From Fimenecus sp045594885 (GTDB lineage Bacteria > Bacillota > Clostridia > Oscillospirales > Acutalibacteraceae): DNA of 26,907 nucleotides. How positions within the stretch are numbered: the first letter of the stretch is position 1; each line of letters begins with the position of its first letter. Below are positions 9,050 through 16,850 of the stretch, piece by piece. Location: positions 1 to 26,907 of the forward strand of contig JAZNZJ010000024.1 in assembly GCA_045594885.1 (NCBI GenBank), in the 5' to 3' direction. The notes under the pieces were generated by a model. It had not been told where the DNA came from. It searched no databases and worked only from the letters and a program-made list of their open reading frames with translations. Made by a program: the position numbers and the translations under genes.

Positions 9050-9784
9050 ATGTCAGTAGTATCTATGAAACAGTTACTCGAGGCGGGTGTTCATTTCGGA
9101 CACCAGACAAGAAGATGGAACCCCAAAATGGCTGAGTACATCTTCACTGAAAGAAATGGTATTTATATCATTGACCTTCAGAAAACAGTTAAAAAACTTG
9201 AAGAGGCTTACAAGGTAATCAAAGAAGTTGCTGAAAATGGCGGCGAAGTTCTTTTTGTAGGCACAAAGAAGCAGGCTCAGAGCTCAGTTAAAGAAGAGGC
9301 TATGCGTTGCGGTATGCCTTTCGTTAATGCTCGTTGGCTCGGTGGTATGCTCACAAACTTTACAACAATTAAGCAGAGAATCAAGAGACTTGCTCAGCTT
9401 AAGGCTATGAAAGAAGACGGCACATTTGAACTTCTTCCTAAGAAAGAAGTTGCTAAATATGAGCTTGAAATCGAAAAACTTGAAAAGTATATCGGTGGTA
9501 TCACAGAAATGAAGAAGCAGCCTGCTGCTATGTTCGTTGTTGACCCAAGAAAAGAAAAGATTGCAGTTGCTGAAGCAAAGAAACTTGGTATTCCTGTAAT
9601 CGCTATTGTTGACACAAACTGTGACCCTGATGATGTTGATTATGTTATCCCAGGTAATGATGATGCTATCCGTGCAGTAAAACTTATTGCAGGTGCAATG
9701 GCTGATGCTATTATCGAAGGCAGACAGGGCGAGCAGATGGAAGTTGTTGCTGAAGAAGAAGCAACAGAAGAAGCTGCTGAGTAA
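9050..9784 (+). CDS. rpsB: 30S ribosomal protein S2
   Basis: S2 is a component of the small ribosomal subunit. The 244 residues match the family throughout: VSMKQLLEAGVHFGHQTRRWNPKM at the start, IYIIDLQKT, FVGTKKQAQ, RWLGGMLTNF, and the C-terminal VDPRKEKIAVAEAKKLGIPV and IPGNDDAIRA. The tail is short and glutamate-rich, usual in Firmicutes. Length is normal. AGGAGG precedes the ATG by eight bases. It heads a two-gene rpsB-tsf unit, an arrangement conserved across bacteria, driven by the extended -10 promoter at 8943 and preceded by a leader that can fold into a pseudoknot. Codon use is clearly that of a highly expressed gene. Confidence 0.99.
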   Translation: MSVVSMKQLLEAGVHFGHQTRRWNPKMAEYIFTERNGIYIIDLQKTVKKLEEAYKVIKEVAENGGEVLFVGTKKQAQSSVKEEAMRCGMPFVNARWLGGMLTNFTTIKQRIKRLAQLKAMKEDGTFELLPKKEVAKYELEIEKLEKYIGGITEMKKQPAAMFVVDPRKEKIAVAEAKKLGIPVIAIVDTNCDPDDVDYVIPGNDDAIRAVKLIAGAMADAIIEGRQGEQMEVVAEEEATEEAAE

Positions 9785-9798
9785 TCAATTGAACTTAT

Positions 9799-9830
9799 AG
9801 CCCGTGGCTTAATCGTTACGGGCTGTTTTT
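9799..9830 (+). terminator. Hairpin with U-tail between rpsB and tsf
   Basis: AGCCCGT (9799-9805) pairs with ACGGGCT (9818-9824) around a 12-base loop, followed by GTTTTT. It looks like a modest intrinsic terminator. It probably allows partial read-through, so that tsf is made at a different level from rpsB; alternatively it is a processing site. Confidence 0.65.
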
Positions 9831-9857
9831 AAACCATTGAAATTGGAGGAAAATAAA

Positions 9858-10958
9858 ATGGCATTTACTGCAAAAGACGTACAGGCTCTTCGTGAGAAGA
9901 CAGGCGTTGGTATGATGGATTGTAAAAAAGCTCTTGTTGAAGCTGATGGCGATATGGACAAGGCTGTTGACATTCTTAGAGAGAAAGGTCTTGCTTCTGC
10001 TGCAAAGAAAGCAAGTCGTGTAGCTGCTGAAGGTGTAGTTGCTGCTTATAGTGATGCAACTGCTGGTGCGCTTGTTGAAATTAACTGTGAGACAGACTTC
10101 GTTGCAAAGGGTGAACCATTTGTAAACCTTTCAAACAAAGTTGCTAAGACAGTTGTTGCTGCAAAACCTGCAGATGTTGAAGCTCTTCTTGCTACAAAAG
10201 CTGTTGATTCAGACAAAACAGTTGATGAAGAAGTTCAGGAAGTTTTCCTTGCTCTTCGTGAAAATATGAAAGTTCGTAGATTTGCTCTTGTTGAAGGACA
10301 TACAGCAACATATATCCATGCAGGTGGCACTGTTGGTGTTATCGTAGCATTTGATGTTGATGATGCAACAGCTGCTAAGTCTGAATTTGATGCTATGGGT
10401 AAAAACGTTGCAATGCAGATTGCTGCTATGAACCCAGAATATTTAAGCAAAGCAGATATTTCTGATGATGAACTTGCTAAGATGAAGTCAATCACAATTG
10501 ATAGTGCTTTGAATAAGCCTGATTCACTTCCAGTTCCGATTCTCAACAGCATTATTCAAGAAGCAATTGCTGATAAAAAATGGAGTGATGAAGATGCTTC
10601 AATTTATCAGGGTCTTGACCAGAAGCAGAGAAAGAACTTTGTAAACTTCATTTCAAAAGAAGCTTATGCAACTATGGCTGAAATCGCAGTTGCTCATAAA
10701 GCAGAAATCTCTGAAAACAAAATCTTCACAGGTCTTGTTCAGGGCCGTCTTGCAAAGCAGATTAAAGAAATTTGCCTTCTTGAGCAGACATTCGTTCGTT
10801 CAGACCTTTTTGACGGTTCTGTTGACGGTTATGTAAATTCAGTTGCTAAAGCTCTTGGTGCTGACATCAAGCTTACAAGCTTTGTTCGTTTTGAAAAGGG
10901 CGAAGGCATTGAAAAGAAAGAAGAAAACTTTGCTGCAGAAATTGCAAGTATGATGTAA
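9858..10958 (+). CDS. tsf: Elongation factor Ts with an unusual internal insertion
   Basis: EF-Ts is the nucleotide exchange factor that reloads EF-Tu with GTP. The 366-residue protein opens with the ubiquitin-associated-like domain (AFTAKDVQALREKTGVGMMD) and has the key EF-Tu contact motif ETDFVAK (78-84). It ends with the typical CLLEQ (306-310) and SFVRFEKGEGIEKKEENFA segments. Bacillus and Clostridium relatives are usually about 290-305 residues, so this one is long. The extra material lies at about residues 221-288, between SALNKP and GLVQGRLAKQIKE. It is helical-looking, in frame, and has the same codon use as the rest. ATG 9858 follows GGAGG; an in-frame TTG at 9837 lies upstream of that site and is not used. 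It is followed by a strong terminator. Confidence 0.97.
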   Translation: MAFTAKDVQALREKTGVGMMDCKKALVEADGDMDKAVDILREKGLASAAKKASRVAAEGVVAAYSDATAGALVEINCETDFVAKGEPFVNLSNKVAKTVVAAKPADVEALLATKAVDSDKTVDEEVQEVFLALRENMKVRRFALVEGHTATYIHAGGTVGVIVAFDVDDATAAKSEFDAMGKNVAMQIAAMNPEYLSKADISDDELAKMKSITIDSALNKPDSLPVPILNSIIQEAIADKKWSDEDASIYQGLDQKQRKNFVNFISKEAYATMAEIAVAHKAEISENKIFTGLVQGRLAKQIKEICLLEQTFVRSDLFDGSVDGYVNSVAKALGADIKLTSFVRFEKGEGIEKKEENFAAEIASMM

Positions 10959-10977
10959 TTTCTTAATTAGAGTCCGT

Positions 10978-11012
10978 TAAAGTGTACTGAGTATTCAGTA
11001 CACTTTATTTTT
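10978..11012 (+). terminator. Strong intrinsic terminator of rpsB-tsf
   Basis: A perfect 12-bp stem, AAAGTGTACTGA (10978-10989) with TCAGTACACTTT (10994-11005), encloses a 4-base loop and is followed by ATTTTTT. Confidence 0.92.
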
Positions 11013-11013
11013 T

Positions 11014-11042
11014 CTTGTAAAAATATTTGCAATATAGTAAAA
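11014..11042 (+). promoter_or_regulatory. Possible promoter of the cwlD-radA operon
   Basis: TTGTAA (11014-11019) and TAAAAT (11037-11042) have a 17-base spacer and lie directly after the tsf terminator, about 45 bases before the amidase start. The boxes are imperfect and the region is AT-rich, so confidence is moderate. Confidence 0.5.
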
Positions 11043-11085
11043 TTATAAATAAGAAAATTTTTCATATAATTCAATGGGTGGTTAT

Positions 11086-11799
11086 ATGAAAAGAAAAGTA
11101 TTTATATTTCTGTCAATTCTGTTAGTTGTATTTTTATTCACTATACAAGATGTCAGATTATCATCGACTCAAATCTCAAGCGACAACAATCCCATTGTAA
11201 TTATAGATGCGGGTCACGGCGGGGTTGATGGCGGTGCAGTAAGTGATGACGGTATAAATGAAAAGGACATAAATTTGCAAATATCATTAAAATTAAATGA
11301 TATTTTAACTATAATGGGTTATGATACGAAAATGGTTAGAACAACAGATGTTTCAATACATAATTCCGATTCGGTAACAATTAGGCAGCAGAAAAATTCT
11401 GATTTAAAAAATCGCAAATCCTTAATGGATGCAACAGAAAATTGCATTTATATAAGTATTCATCAGAATAAGTTTAGTGATGAAAAAATATGGGGAGCTC
11501 AAACTTTTTATTCGCCAAACGATAATAAAAGCAAAGTGCTCTCGGAATTTATACAAACTGAAATAGTGAAACAAATTCAACCATCGAACAAAAGAGTTGT
11601 AAAAAAATCGGGTACAAACATTTATATTTTATATAACGCAACAAAACCCGCTGTAATGGTTGAATGTGGTTTTATGTCAAATAAAAATGAATTGTCACAA
11701 TTAATAGATGAAAATTATCAATCACAAATGGCATTTTCAATTATGTCAGGTATAATAAATTATCATATTTCGGAGGTAACAAATGGCACAGAAGTCTAA
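11086..11799 (+). CDS. cwlD: CwlD-like N-acetylmuramoyl-L-alanine amidase
   Basis: This is a zinc amidase (Amidase_3 family) that cuts the bond between muramic acid and the stem peptide. CwlD of Bacillus is also 237 residues and acts in making muramic-delta-lactam in the spore cortex. An N-terminal signal or anchor segment (about 4-21) is followed by VIIDAGHGGVDGG with zinc ligand His44. Glu59 (NEKDIN) and His126 (SIHQN) are the other ligands, and Glu193 in AVMVECGFMSN is the catalytic glutamate. ATG 11086 has GGTGG close upstream; the in-frame ATG 11074 has no ribosome binding site. It overlaps radA by 17 bases. The spore-cortex role is inferred from family and length; a vegetative wall amidase is the alternative. 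Confidence 0.85.
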   Translation: MKRKVFIFLSILLVVFLFTIQDVRLSSTQISSDNNPIVIIDAGHGGVDGGAVSDDGINEKDINLQISLKLNDILTIMGYDTKMVRTTDVSIHNSDSVTIRQQKNSDLKNRKSLMDATENCIYISIHQNKFSDEKIWGAQTFYSPNDNKSKVLSEFIQTEIVKQIQPSNKRVVKKSGTNIYILYNATKPAVMVECGFMSNKNELSQLIDENYQSQMAFSIMSGIINYHISEVTNGTEV

Positions 11800-13159
11800 A
11801 TCGGTATATATTTGCAGTGAATGTGGCTATGAAACAGCCCGTTGGCTCGGTCAATGCCCTAATTGTAACGAGTGGAATACATTGAATGAAGAGATTAAAA
11901 CAGTCGTGAAAGAATCTACAAAGAAGAATTCTCTCTTGAGTTCAAATCGTTCACAAGCATATCCGTTAACTGAAATTAAAGCTGATACAAGTCATAGGTA
12001 CAACACAGGTCTAACCGAACTCAATCGAGTTTTAGGTGGCGGACTCGTTAAAGGCTCCGTAGTGCTTTTAAGTGGTGACCCCGGAATAGGAAAATCCACA
12101 ATTCTTTTGCAAATTTGTGAATATTTAGGTAAGGGGCTTAAAATTCTTTATGTTTCGGGTGAGGAATCAGCTCATCAAATTAAACTCCGTGCATCAAGGC
12201 TCAAGGTTACAACTGAAAATTTGTCAGTTCTTTGTGAAACGGATGCCCAATATATTTGCGAATATATTTTGGGTTCAAAGCCCGATGTTGTGATTGTCGA
12301 TTCAATTCAGACAATGGAAATAACTGAACTGAATTCATCACCGGGTAGTGTCACTCAGGTGCGAGAATCTACAAACTTGTTTACAAGGACTGCAAAAGCA
12401 TCTAATATCCCTATTTTTCTCGTAGGTCACGTTAATAAGGATGGTAATATTGCCGGTCCTAAGGTGCTCGAACATATTGTTGATTGTGTATTATATTTTG
12501 AGGGCGACAGAAACACATCATACCGTATTCTTCGAGCAGTTAAAAATCGTTATGGCTCAACGAATGAAATTGGTGTATTTGAAATGCTTGATAATGGTCT
12601 TTCTCAGGTTGAAAACCCATCAATGATGTTGATTTCAGGTAAACCCCGCAATGTGTCGGGTACTTGTGTTGCTTGTCTTATGGAGGGCTCAAGACCAATT
12701 CTTGCAGAGGTACAGAGTCTTGTTACACCAAGTGGTTTTGGAAATCCACGAAGAATGGCTACTGGTATTGATTACGGAAGAATGGCTATGCTTATTGCTG
12801 TGCTTGAAAAGAGATGTGGCTACTTTTTGGGGAATATGGATTGTTACACGAATGTTATTGGTGGACTTCGTATTGATGAAACTGCCGCCGATTTATCAAT
12901 TGCTCTTGCTATTGTTTCAAGTCTTAAAGATGTTGTTGTGCCTGAAAAAACACTTGCATTTGGTGAGATTGGTCTTGCAGGGGAGATTCGTTCAGTAAAT
13001 TGCTGTGAGCAAAGAATTAAAGAAGCAGCAAAATTAGGCTTTGAAAAATGCATAGTACCTTATCACAATTTTACTAAATTACCAAAATACTTGTTTAATG
13101 ATATACAGATTGTACCCGCTAAAAATATAAGACAAGCTTTTGAGGAGATAATGAGTTGA
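11783..13159 (+). CDS. radA: DNA repair protein RadA
   Basis: RadA (Sms) is a RecA-like ATPase and hexameric helicase that helps branch migration in recombinational repair. The 458 residues contain the N-terminal zinc finger (Cys11, Cys14, Cys25, Cys28), Walker A GDPGIGKST (98-106) and VIVDSIQTM as Walker B. The RadA-specific motif here reads KNRYG (254-258) instead of the usual KNRFG. The C-terminal Lon-protease-like domain lacks proteolytic function in this family. GGAGG lies six bases before ATG 11783. It overlaps the amidase upstream, and its TGA stop overlaps the TTG start of the following gene, so the three genes are translationally coupled. Confidence 0.97.
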   Translation: MAQKSKSVYICSECGYETARWLGQCPNCNEWNTLNEEIKTVVKESTKKNSLLSSNRSQAYPLTEIKADTSHRYNTGLTELNRVLGGGLVKGSVVLLSGDPGIGKSTILLQICEYLGKGLKILYVSGEESAHQIKLRASRLKVTTENLSVLCETDAQYICEYILGSKPDVVIVDSIQTMEITELNSSPGSVTQVRESTNLFTRTAKASNIPIFLVGHVNKDGNIAGPKVLEHIVDCVLYFEGDRNTSYRILRAVKNRYGSTNEIGVFEMLDNGLSQVENPSMMLISGKPRNVSGTCVACLMEGSRPILAEVQSLVTPSGFGNPRRMATGIDYGRMAMLIAVLEKRCGYFLGNMDCYTNVIGGLRIDETAADLSIALAIVSSLKDVVVPEKTLAFGEIGLAGEIRSVNCCEQRIKEAAKLGFEKCIVPYHNFTKLPKYLFNDIQIVPAKNIRQAFEEIMS

Positions 13160-13908
13160 GTGAACAATTTTTAATTGAACCCAATATTCCACAAAATAAA
13201 GTTAAGACTGTGTTTGCATATTGTGATGATGATAAACTAAAAAACATATTTGAACAATTATCAATAAAGGTTATTGAACCAATCAGAAATTATAAATTAG
13301 ATGCACCCATAGGTTTACATGCGGATGTTTTAGCAAATTATATTGGTAACTCAAAGTTTTTCGTCGATAAAAACCAAAGTGATTTGATTAAATTTCTTTA
13401 TAACAATATTGCAAATGTGAATATAGTTGATAATGTTAAATCGCCGTATCCACAGGATTGTTTATTGAATTTTGTTGATATAGGTGACTATATAATCTGC
13501 AATAGAAAAATTATTCCAAATGCAATACTTGAAAAAATCAGTAATAAATGTATAATAGATGTTAGTCAGGGGTATTCAAAATGCTCTGTATGTGTTGTAA
13601 AGAAAAATGTTATTATTACTGATGATATTTCAATATATAATGCAGTTTCAAAATATAAAGAAATTACATCTCTTTATGTTGAAAAAGGGGATGTAAAAAT
13701 TGAAAAATTTGACTATGGCTTTATTGGTGGTTGTTGCGGATTGATTGATAAAGATTTATTGCTTTTCAACGGTGATTTATCTTTACACACAAATTATAAA
13801 GAAATTGCAGATTTTCTAAAAAAGAGTAATGTGAAGTTTATTGATATTAAGGGTAAGCCGTTAACAGACATAGGCAGTATTTTACCAATTACGGAAGAAG
13901 TGATATAA
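13156..13908 (+). CDS. Conserved protein of unknown function downstream of radA (possible DUF6873/GME-fold type)
   Basis: This 250-residue protein has no signal peptide or membrane segment and is probably cytoplasmic. I recognise no catalytic motif with certainty. The most distinctive stretch is DYGFIGGCCGLIDKDLLLFNGD (about 189-210), with adjacent glycines and two cysteines. It resembles the guanidino-group-modifying (pentein-fold) proteins grouped as DUF6873 in Clostridia; that is recollection of pattern, not a search result. The start is TTG 13156 with a strong GAGGAG eight bases upstream, overlapping the radA stop as TTGA. Its own stop overlaps the next ATG as TAATG. Such coupling suggests linked production with RadA or the following membrane protein, but no function should be assumed. 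Confidence 0.75.
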   Translation: MSEQFLIEPNIPQNKVKTVFAYCDDDKLKNIFEQLSIKVIEPIRNYKLDAPIGLHADVLANYIGNSKFFVDKNQSDLIKFLYNNIANVNIVDNVKSPYPQDCLLNFVDIGDYIICNRKIIPNAILEKISNKCIIDVSQGYSKCSVCVVKKNVIITDDISIYNAVSKYKEITSLYVEKGDVKIEKFDYGFIGGCCGLIDKDLLLFNGDLSLHTNYKEIADFLKKSNVKFIDIKGKPLTDIGSILPITEEVI

Positions 13909-14096
13909 TGAAAAAAGGATATGTTATTTCATATTTAGGTGCTGCAGCAACAATAGTTGTTGTGATGTCAAAAGCTAAAAAAATGATAAAAGAATATGGA
14001 CAACCATTGAAACAAAAGAAAAAATTATCGCCTGAAAAACTTGCTAAAACAGCAGAAAAAGGGATAGATTTTGTGGCAAATAAAATTGTAAAATAG
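13908..14096 (+). CDS. Small basic single-pass membrane protein, unknown function
   Basis: A 62-residue protein starts at the ATG that overlaps the previous stop by one base (TAATG). Residues 5-21 (YVISYLGAAATIVVVMS) form one membrane segment and the remaining 40 residues are lysine-rich and probably cytoplasmic. I know no family for it. The coupled start, bacterial-type composition and consistent gene order support a real gene. It could tether the upstream cytoplasmic protein or a DNA-binding partner to the membrane, which is speculation. Confidence 0.65.
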   Translation: MKKGYVISYLGAAATIVVVMSKAKKMIKEYGQPLKQKKKLSPEKLAKTAEKGIDFVANKIVK

Positions 14097-14108
14097 GGTT
14101 GTGAAATT

Positions 14109-15500
14109 ATGAGAAAAGGCATAATAATTACAGTTGTTTTGATATTGATTTTTGCTTTGAGTGTTGGTGCATTTTCTTATCTTTTTCTCAATGGTCTTTC
14201 GGGACTTCATATAAGAAAAGATTCACAAGACGGACAGAGAAAGGTTGCTTGTGTGGGCGATAGTATTACTTACGGTCATGGTGTAACACCGTGGCATAGT
14301 AATAATTATCCTGCAGTATTGCAAACTCTTTTAGGTGATGGTTATAATGTGCAAAATTTTGGCGTAAGTGGAACTACTGCACAGAAAACGGGTGACCAAC
14401 CATATATCGAAACGGAGGTTTATAAACAAAGTTTAAAATATAATGCAGATATACTTATATTTATGCTTGGCAGTAATGACTCAAAGCCTGAAAACTGGAC
14501 TGATGCAGAAACATTCAAGAAAGAATATCTCGCATTGCTTGATACATATATTACTGATGAAAATTTGCCTAAAATTTATCTTGGTATTCCTGCAAAAGCA
14601 TTTTATGATGACAAAAATAAAACAAGTGGACCGACAAATTATGATATTCAAGGTGATATTGTTGAAAAAATCGGTGACGTTGTAAAAGAAATTGCGGCAG
14701 AACGTGGATATAAATACATTGATATTTACGAACTTACCTCACAACATCCCGAATGGTTTGAAAAAGATAATATTCACCCAAATTCTGATGGTGCAAAGGC
14801 GATTGCGAATAAAATGTATGAGCATGTAAAGGGCTTTGACATTGAAACTGGTAATAAAGATGTTGAAAATCAAATTAAGTTAATTGCTAAAGAATTTGAT
14901 GAATGGAATATTGAATATACTGATGTACAAAAAGGTTATTGTGTTACTGACTTAAATCGCAATGGTTTACTTGAAATTATTGCTAGTTATAATCAAGGTA
15001 CAGGGTTATATTCTCAAAATAAAATTTTTGAAGTAAATGAAGAAGTTAACGGTTTGATTGAATATAAAATAGATGATGAAAGTGAAACACAACCCGATTT
15101 ATTATTTTCCAATTCCGTAAATTGTTATAATAAAGATAATAGATATTGTTATGTTTTCAATGATAACATTAAAGTAAGTGCCACTGAGCATTGGACATTT
15201 GTATTTGCTGTTAGTTTGAAAGATAATCAATTTAATTGTAATTTAATTACTCGTGAAGAAATACTGTGGAGTGATAACGAAAACTATACAGCAATTCATA
15301 AAAATTCAAATGGTGAAACGATAACAGAAACCGAATTCAAAATTGCTGAAAAAGAGTTTTTTAATGATTATAAACATGAAATAGTAAAATTAGGTTGGTG
15401 TAAAGGTTCAATTGATGATAATTCTTCATTGCTTAATAAAACAGATGAAGAGTTAATAACAATACTTAAACAATCATATAACACTTTTGTTGGTGGTTAA
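14109..15500 (+). CDS. Membrane-anchored SGNH/GDSL hydrolase with an added C-terminal Ca-binding-like domain
   Basis: The 463-residue protein has an N-terminal membrane anchor or signal (about 5-30) and an SGNH hydrolase domain (about 45-240). The catalytic serine is Ser52 in VGDSITYG, oxyanion residues are in GVSGTT and GSNDS (Asn123), and Asp220 and His223 lie in DNIHPNSDG. Such enzymes are esterases, often acting on acetylated polysaccharides. The C-terminal half (about 255-463) holds DLNRNGLLEI (281-290), an EF-hand- or FG-GAP-like acidic loop followed by QGTGLYS. I recall this pattern from many gut Clostridia proteins of unknown role. The fusion is in one clean frame. The ribosome binding site is weak. 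It lies 12 bases after the small membrane gene and ends at a hairpin. Substrate unknown. Confidence 0.85.
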   Translation: MRKGIIITVVLILIFALSVGAFSYLFLNGLSGLHIRKDSQDGQRKVACVGDSITYGHGVTPWHSNNYPAVLQTLLGDGYNVQNFGVSGTTAQKTGDQPYIETEVYKQSLKYNADILIFMLGSNDSKPENWTDAETFKKEYLALLDTYITDENLPKIYLGIPAKAFYDDKNKTSGPTNYDIQGDIVEKIGDVVKEIAAERGYKYIDIYELTSQHPEWFEKDNIHPNSDGAKAIANKMYEHVKGFDIETGNKDVENQIKLIAKEFDEWNIEYTDVQKGYCVTDLNRNGLLEIIASYNQGTGLYSQNKIFEVNEEVNGLIEYKIDDESETQPDLLFSNSVNCYNKDNRYCYVFNDNIKVSATEHWTFVFAVSLKDNQFNCNLITREEILWSDNENYTAIHKNSNGETITETEFKIAEKEFFNDYKHEIVKLGWCKGSIDDNSSLLNKTDEELITILKQSYNTFVGG

Positions 15501-15506
15501 ACAATT

Positions 15507-15544
15507 AATCACTCTCTACATAGAATGTATGGGAGTGATTTTTT
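15507..15544 (+). terminator. Terminator-like hairpin overlapping the next ribosome binding site
   Basis: AATCACTC (15507-15514) pairs with GAGTGATT (15533-15540). An inner stem TACAT (15517-15521) with ATGTA (15525-15529) closes on a 3-base loop, and TTTTTT follows through the second arm to 15544. The second arm contains the GGGAG used by the gene starting at 15545. Confidence 0.75.
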
Positions 15545-16030
15545 ATGCGTAGCTTTGAATATAACAGAAATAATGCTGTTGAATATGCAAAAAGATGGGC
15601 ATTGTCGAGAAATCCACAATATTATGATTTCCACGGAATAGGTGGGGATTGTACTAATTTCGCATCTCAATGCATTTATGCCGGTGCAGGTGTAATGAAT
15701 TACACAAGGGATTACGGTTGGTATTATATTTCGCCAGACGACCGTGCGGCTGCTTGGTCGGGTGTGGAGTATTTATACAGATTTTTAACAACCAACGATA
15801 GTGTAGGACCTATCGGTAGAGATGCGAATTTAAGTGAAATTCAGCTTGGTGATGTTATCTTTTTGAGTAACGGTCAAAGAAAATATCATACACTTGTTGT
15901 AACGGGCTTTGATACTGACGGTGAAATATTGATTTGTGCACATACAGTTGATTCATATATGCGTCGATTAGATAGTTATAATTACTATTCAACATATCCG
16001 GTTCATATTGAAAAAGTTAATACTTGGTAA
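15545..16030 (+). CDS. Amidase_6-type (CHAP-like) putative amidase
   Basis: This 161-residue protein matches the 'putative amidase domain' family related to cysteine peptidases and amidases. GGDCTNFASQCIYAG gives the nucleophile Cys36 and RKYHTLVVTG the catalytic His115; W and Y residues around YAKRWAL and DYGWYYIS are typical. The whole chain is one domain. It lacks a signal peptide and wall-binding repeats, although many relatives are secreted, so it may act inside the cell or leave by another route. GGGAG lies about nine bases before ATG 15545, but that sequence is part of a terminator hairpin, so translation may be limited when the hairpin forms. It converges with the isomerase gene on the other strand. 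Substrate unknown. Confidence 0.85.
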   Translation: MRSFEYNRNNAVEYAKRWALSRNPQYYDFHGIGGDCTNFASQCIYAGAGVMNYTRDYGWYYISPDDRAAAWSGVEYLYRFLTTNDSVGPIGRDANLSEIQLGDVIFLSNGQRKYHTLVVTGFDTDGEILICAHTVDSYMRRLDSYNYYSTYPVHIEKVNTW

Positions 16031-16035
16031 AAGAA

Positions 16036-16057
16036 AAAGGCAGTCTAAACTGCCTTT
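16036..16057. terminator. Bidirectional terminator between convergent genes
   Basis: AAAGGCAGT (16036-16044) pairs with ACTGCCTTT (16049-16057) around CTAA. On the plus strand TAATTTTT follows. On the minus strand the sequence after the stem is U-rich (TTCTTTT). It ends both the Amidase_6 gene and the minus-strand isomerase gene, whose stop codon overlaps it. Confidence 0.9.
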
Positions 16058-16832
16058 AATTTTTATTTAACCATTCAACTGATTTCTTTAATGCATCTAT
16101 AGTTTTGGTTTCTAAAACTATAGTGCAATTGTGATTTTTAGCTAAATTTATGAATCTTTTAATATCTACATCGCCTGTACCCAATGTCATATGGTCTTTT
16201 TTACATTGTGCATCGTGTAAATGTATGTGATAAAGTTTATTTTCTCTTTCAATAATAAATTTTTCATCAATATTACCAACACAATGGCTATGTCCAATAT
16301 CAAAAGTCAATGCAAAAACAGGACTTTGCAGTAATAAATCAATTGCTTCGATTTGAAAATCAGTAAAACCGTTTGTATTTTCTATGCAGATTTTTATTTC
16401 TGTATTTTTTAATTTGTTTTCAACTGTGTTGCGAAAACTGGTCATACTATTCAAGTATTTTTCTTTGAATTGCTCAAATAAATATACTTTTTTATCGGGT
16501 AAAGTAAAATAAACTCCTTTTGATAAATGCATATTTAAGATTTTTACGTTAAGTTTTTTAGCAATTTCAATAGTATCAAGAACAGTTTTTAAATAAGCAT
16601 CTGCAACATAACTGTTAAAATCACTAACATTCAAATTTTCGTCTAAATGTATAGTATAAAATATCTTATTTTCTTCTTTTAATATATTCAGTTTTTCAAT
16701 ATCAATATTTTCTAACTGATATTGAGGTAAATTCATATTTAATTCAACAAAATTAAAACCTAACTCTTTGCACAGTTTAACTGATTCTTCTATTGAATTG
16801 TTTTCAATAAGAGTAGGAATTCCCCAAAACAT
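16056..16832 (-). CDS. Sugar-phosphate isomerase/epimerase-like TIM-barrel protein
   Basis: The 258-residue protein belongs to the xylose-isomerase-like / AP-endonuclease-2 fold. Features seen are FVELNMN (first conserved Glu), NMHLSKG, ICIENTNG, LTFDIGHSH, LYHIHLHDA and the terminal VLETK. These supply the Glu, Asp and His ligands of the divalent metal site. No signal peptide is present. The start at 16832 has GGGGTG upstream. Only 18 bases separate it from the upstream CapA-family gene on the same strand, so they are probably co-transcribed. The family includes isomerases, epimerases and endonuclease IV relatives; which sugar or other substrate is used cannot be said. Confidence 0.85.
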   Translation of the reverse strand: MFWGIPTLIENNSIEESVKLCKELGFNFVELNMNLPQYQLENIDIEKLNILKEENKIFYTIHLDENLNVSDFNSYVADAYLKTVLDTIEIAKKLNVKILNMHLSKGVYFTLPDKKVYLFEQFKEKYLNSMTSFRNTVENKLKNTEIKICIENTNGFTDFQIEAIDLLLQSPVFALTFDIGHSHCVGNIDEKFIIERENKLYHIHLHDAQCKKDHMTLGTGDVDIKRFINLAKNHNCTIVLETKTIDALKKSVEWLNKN

Positions 16833-16850
16833 AAATTCACCCCATTTGAA

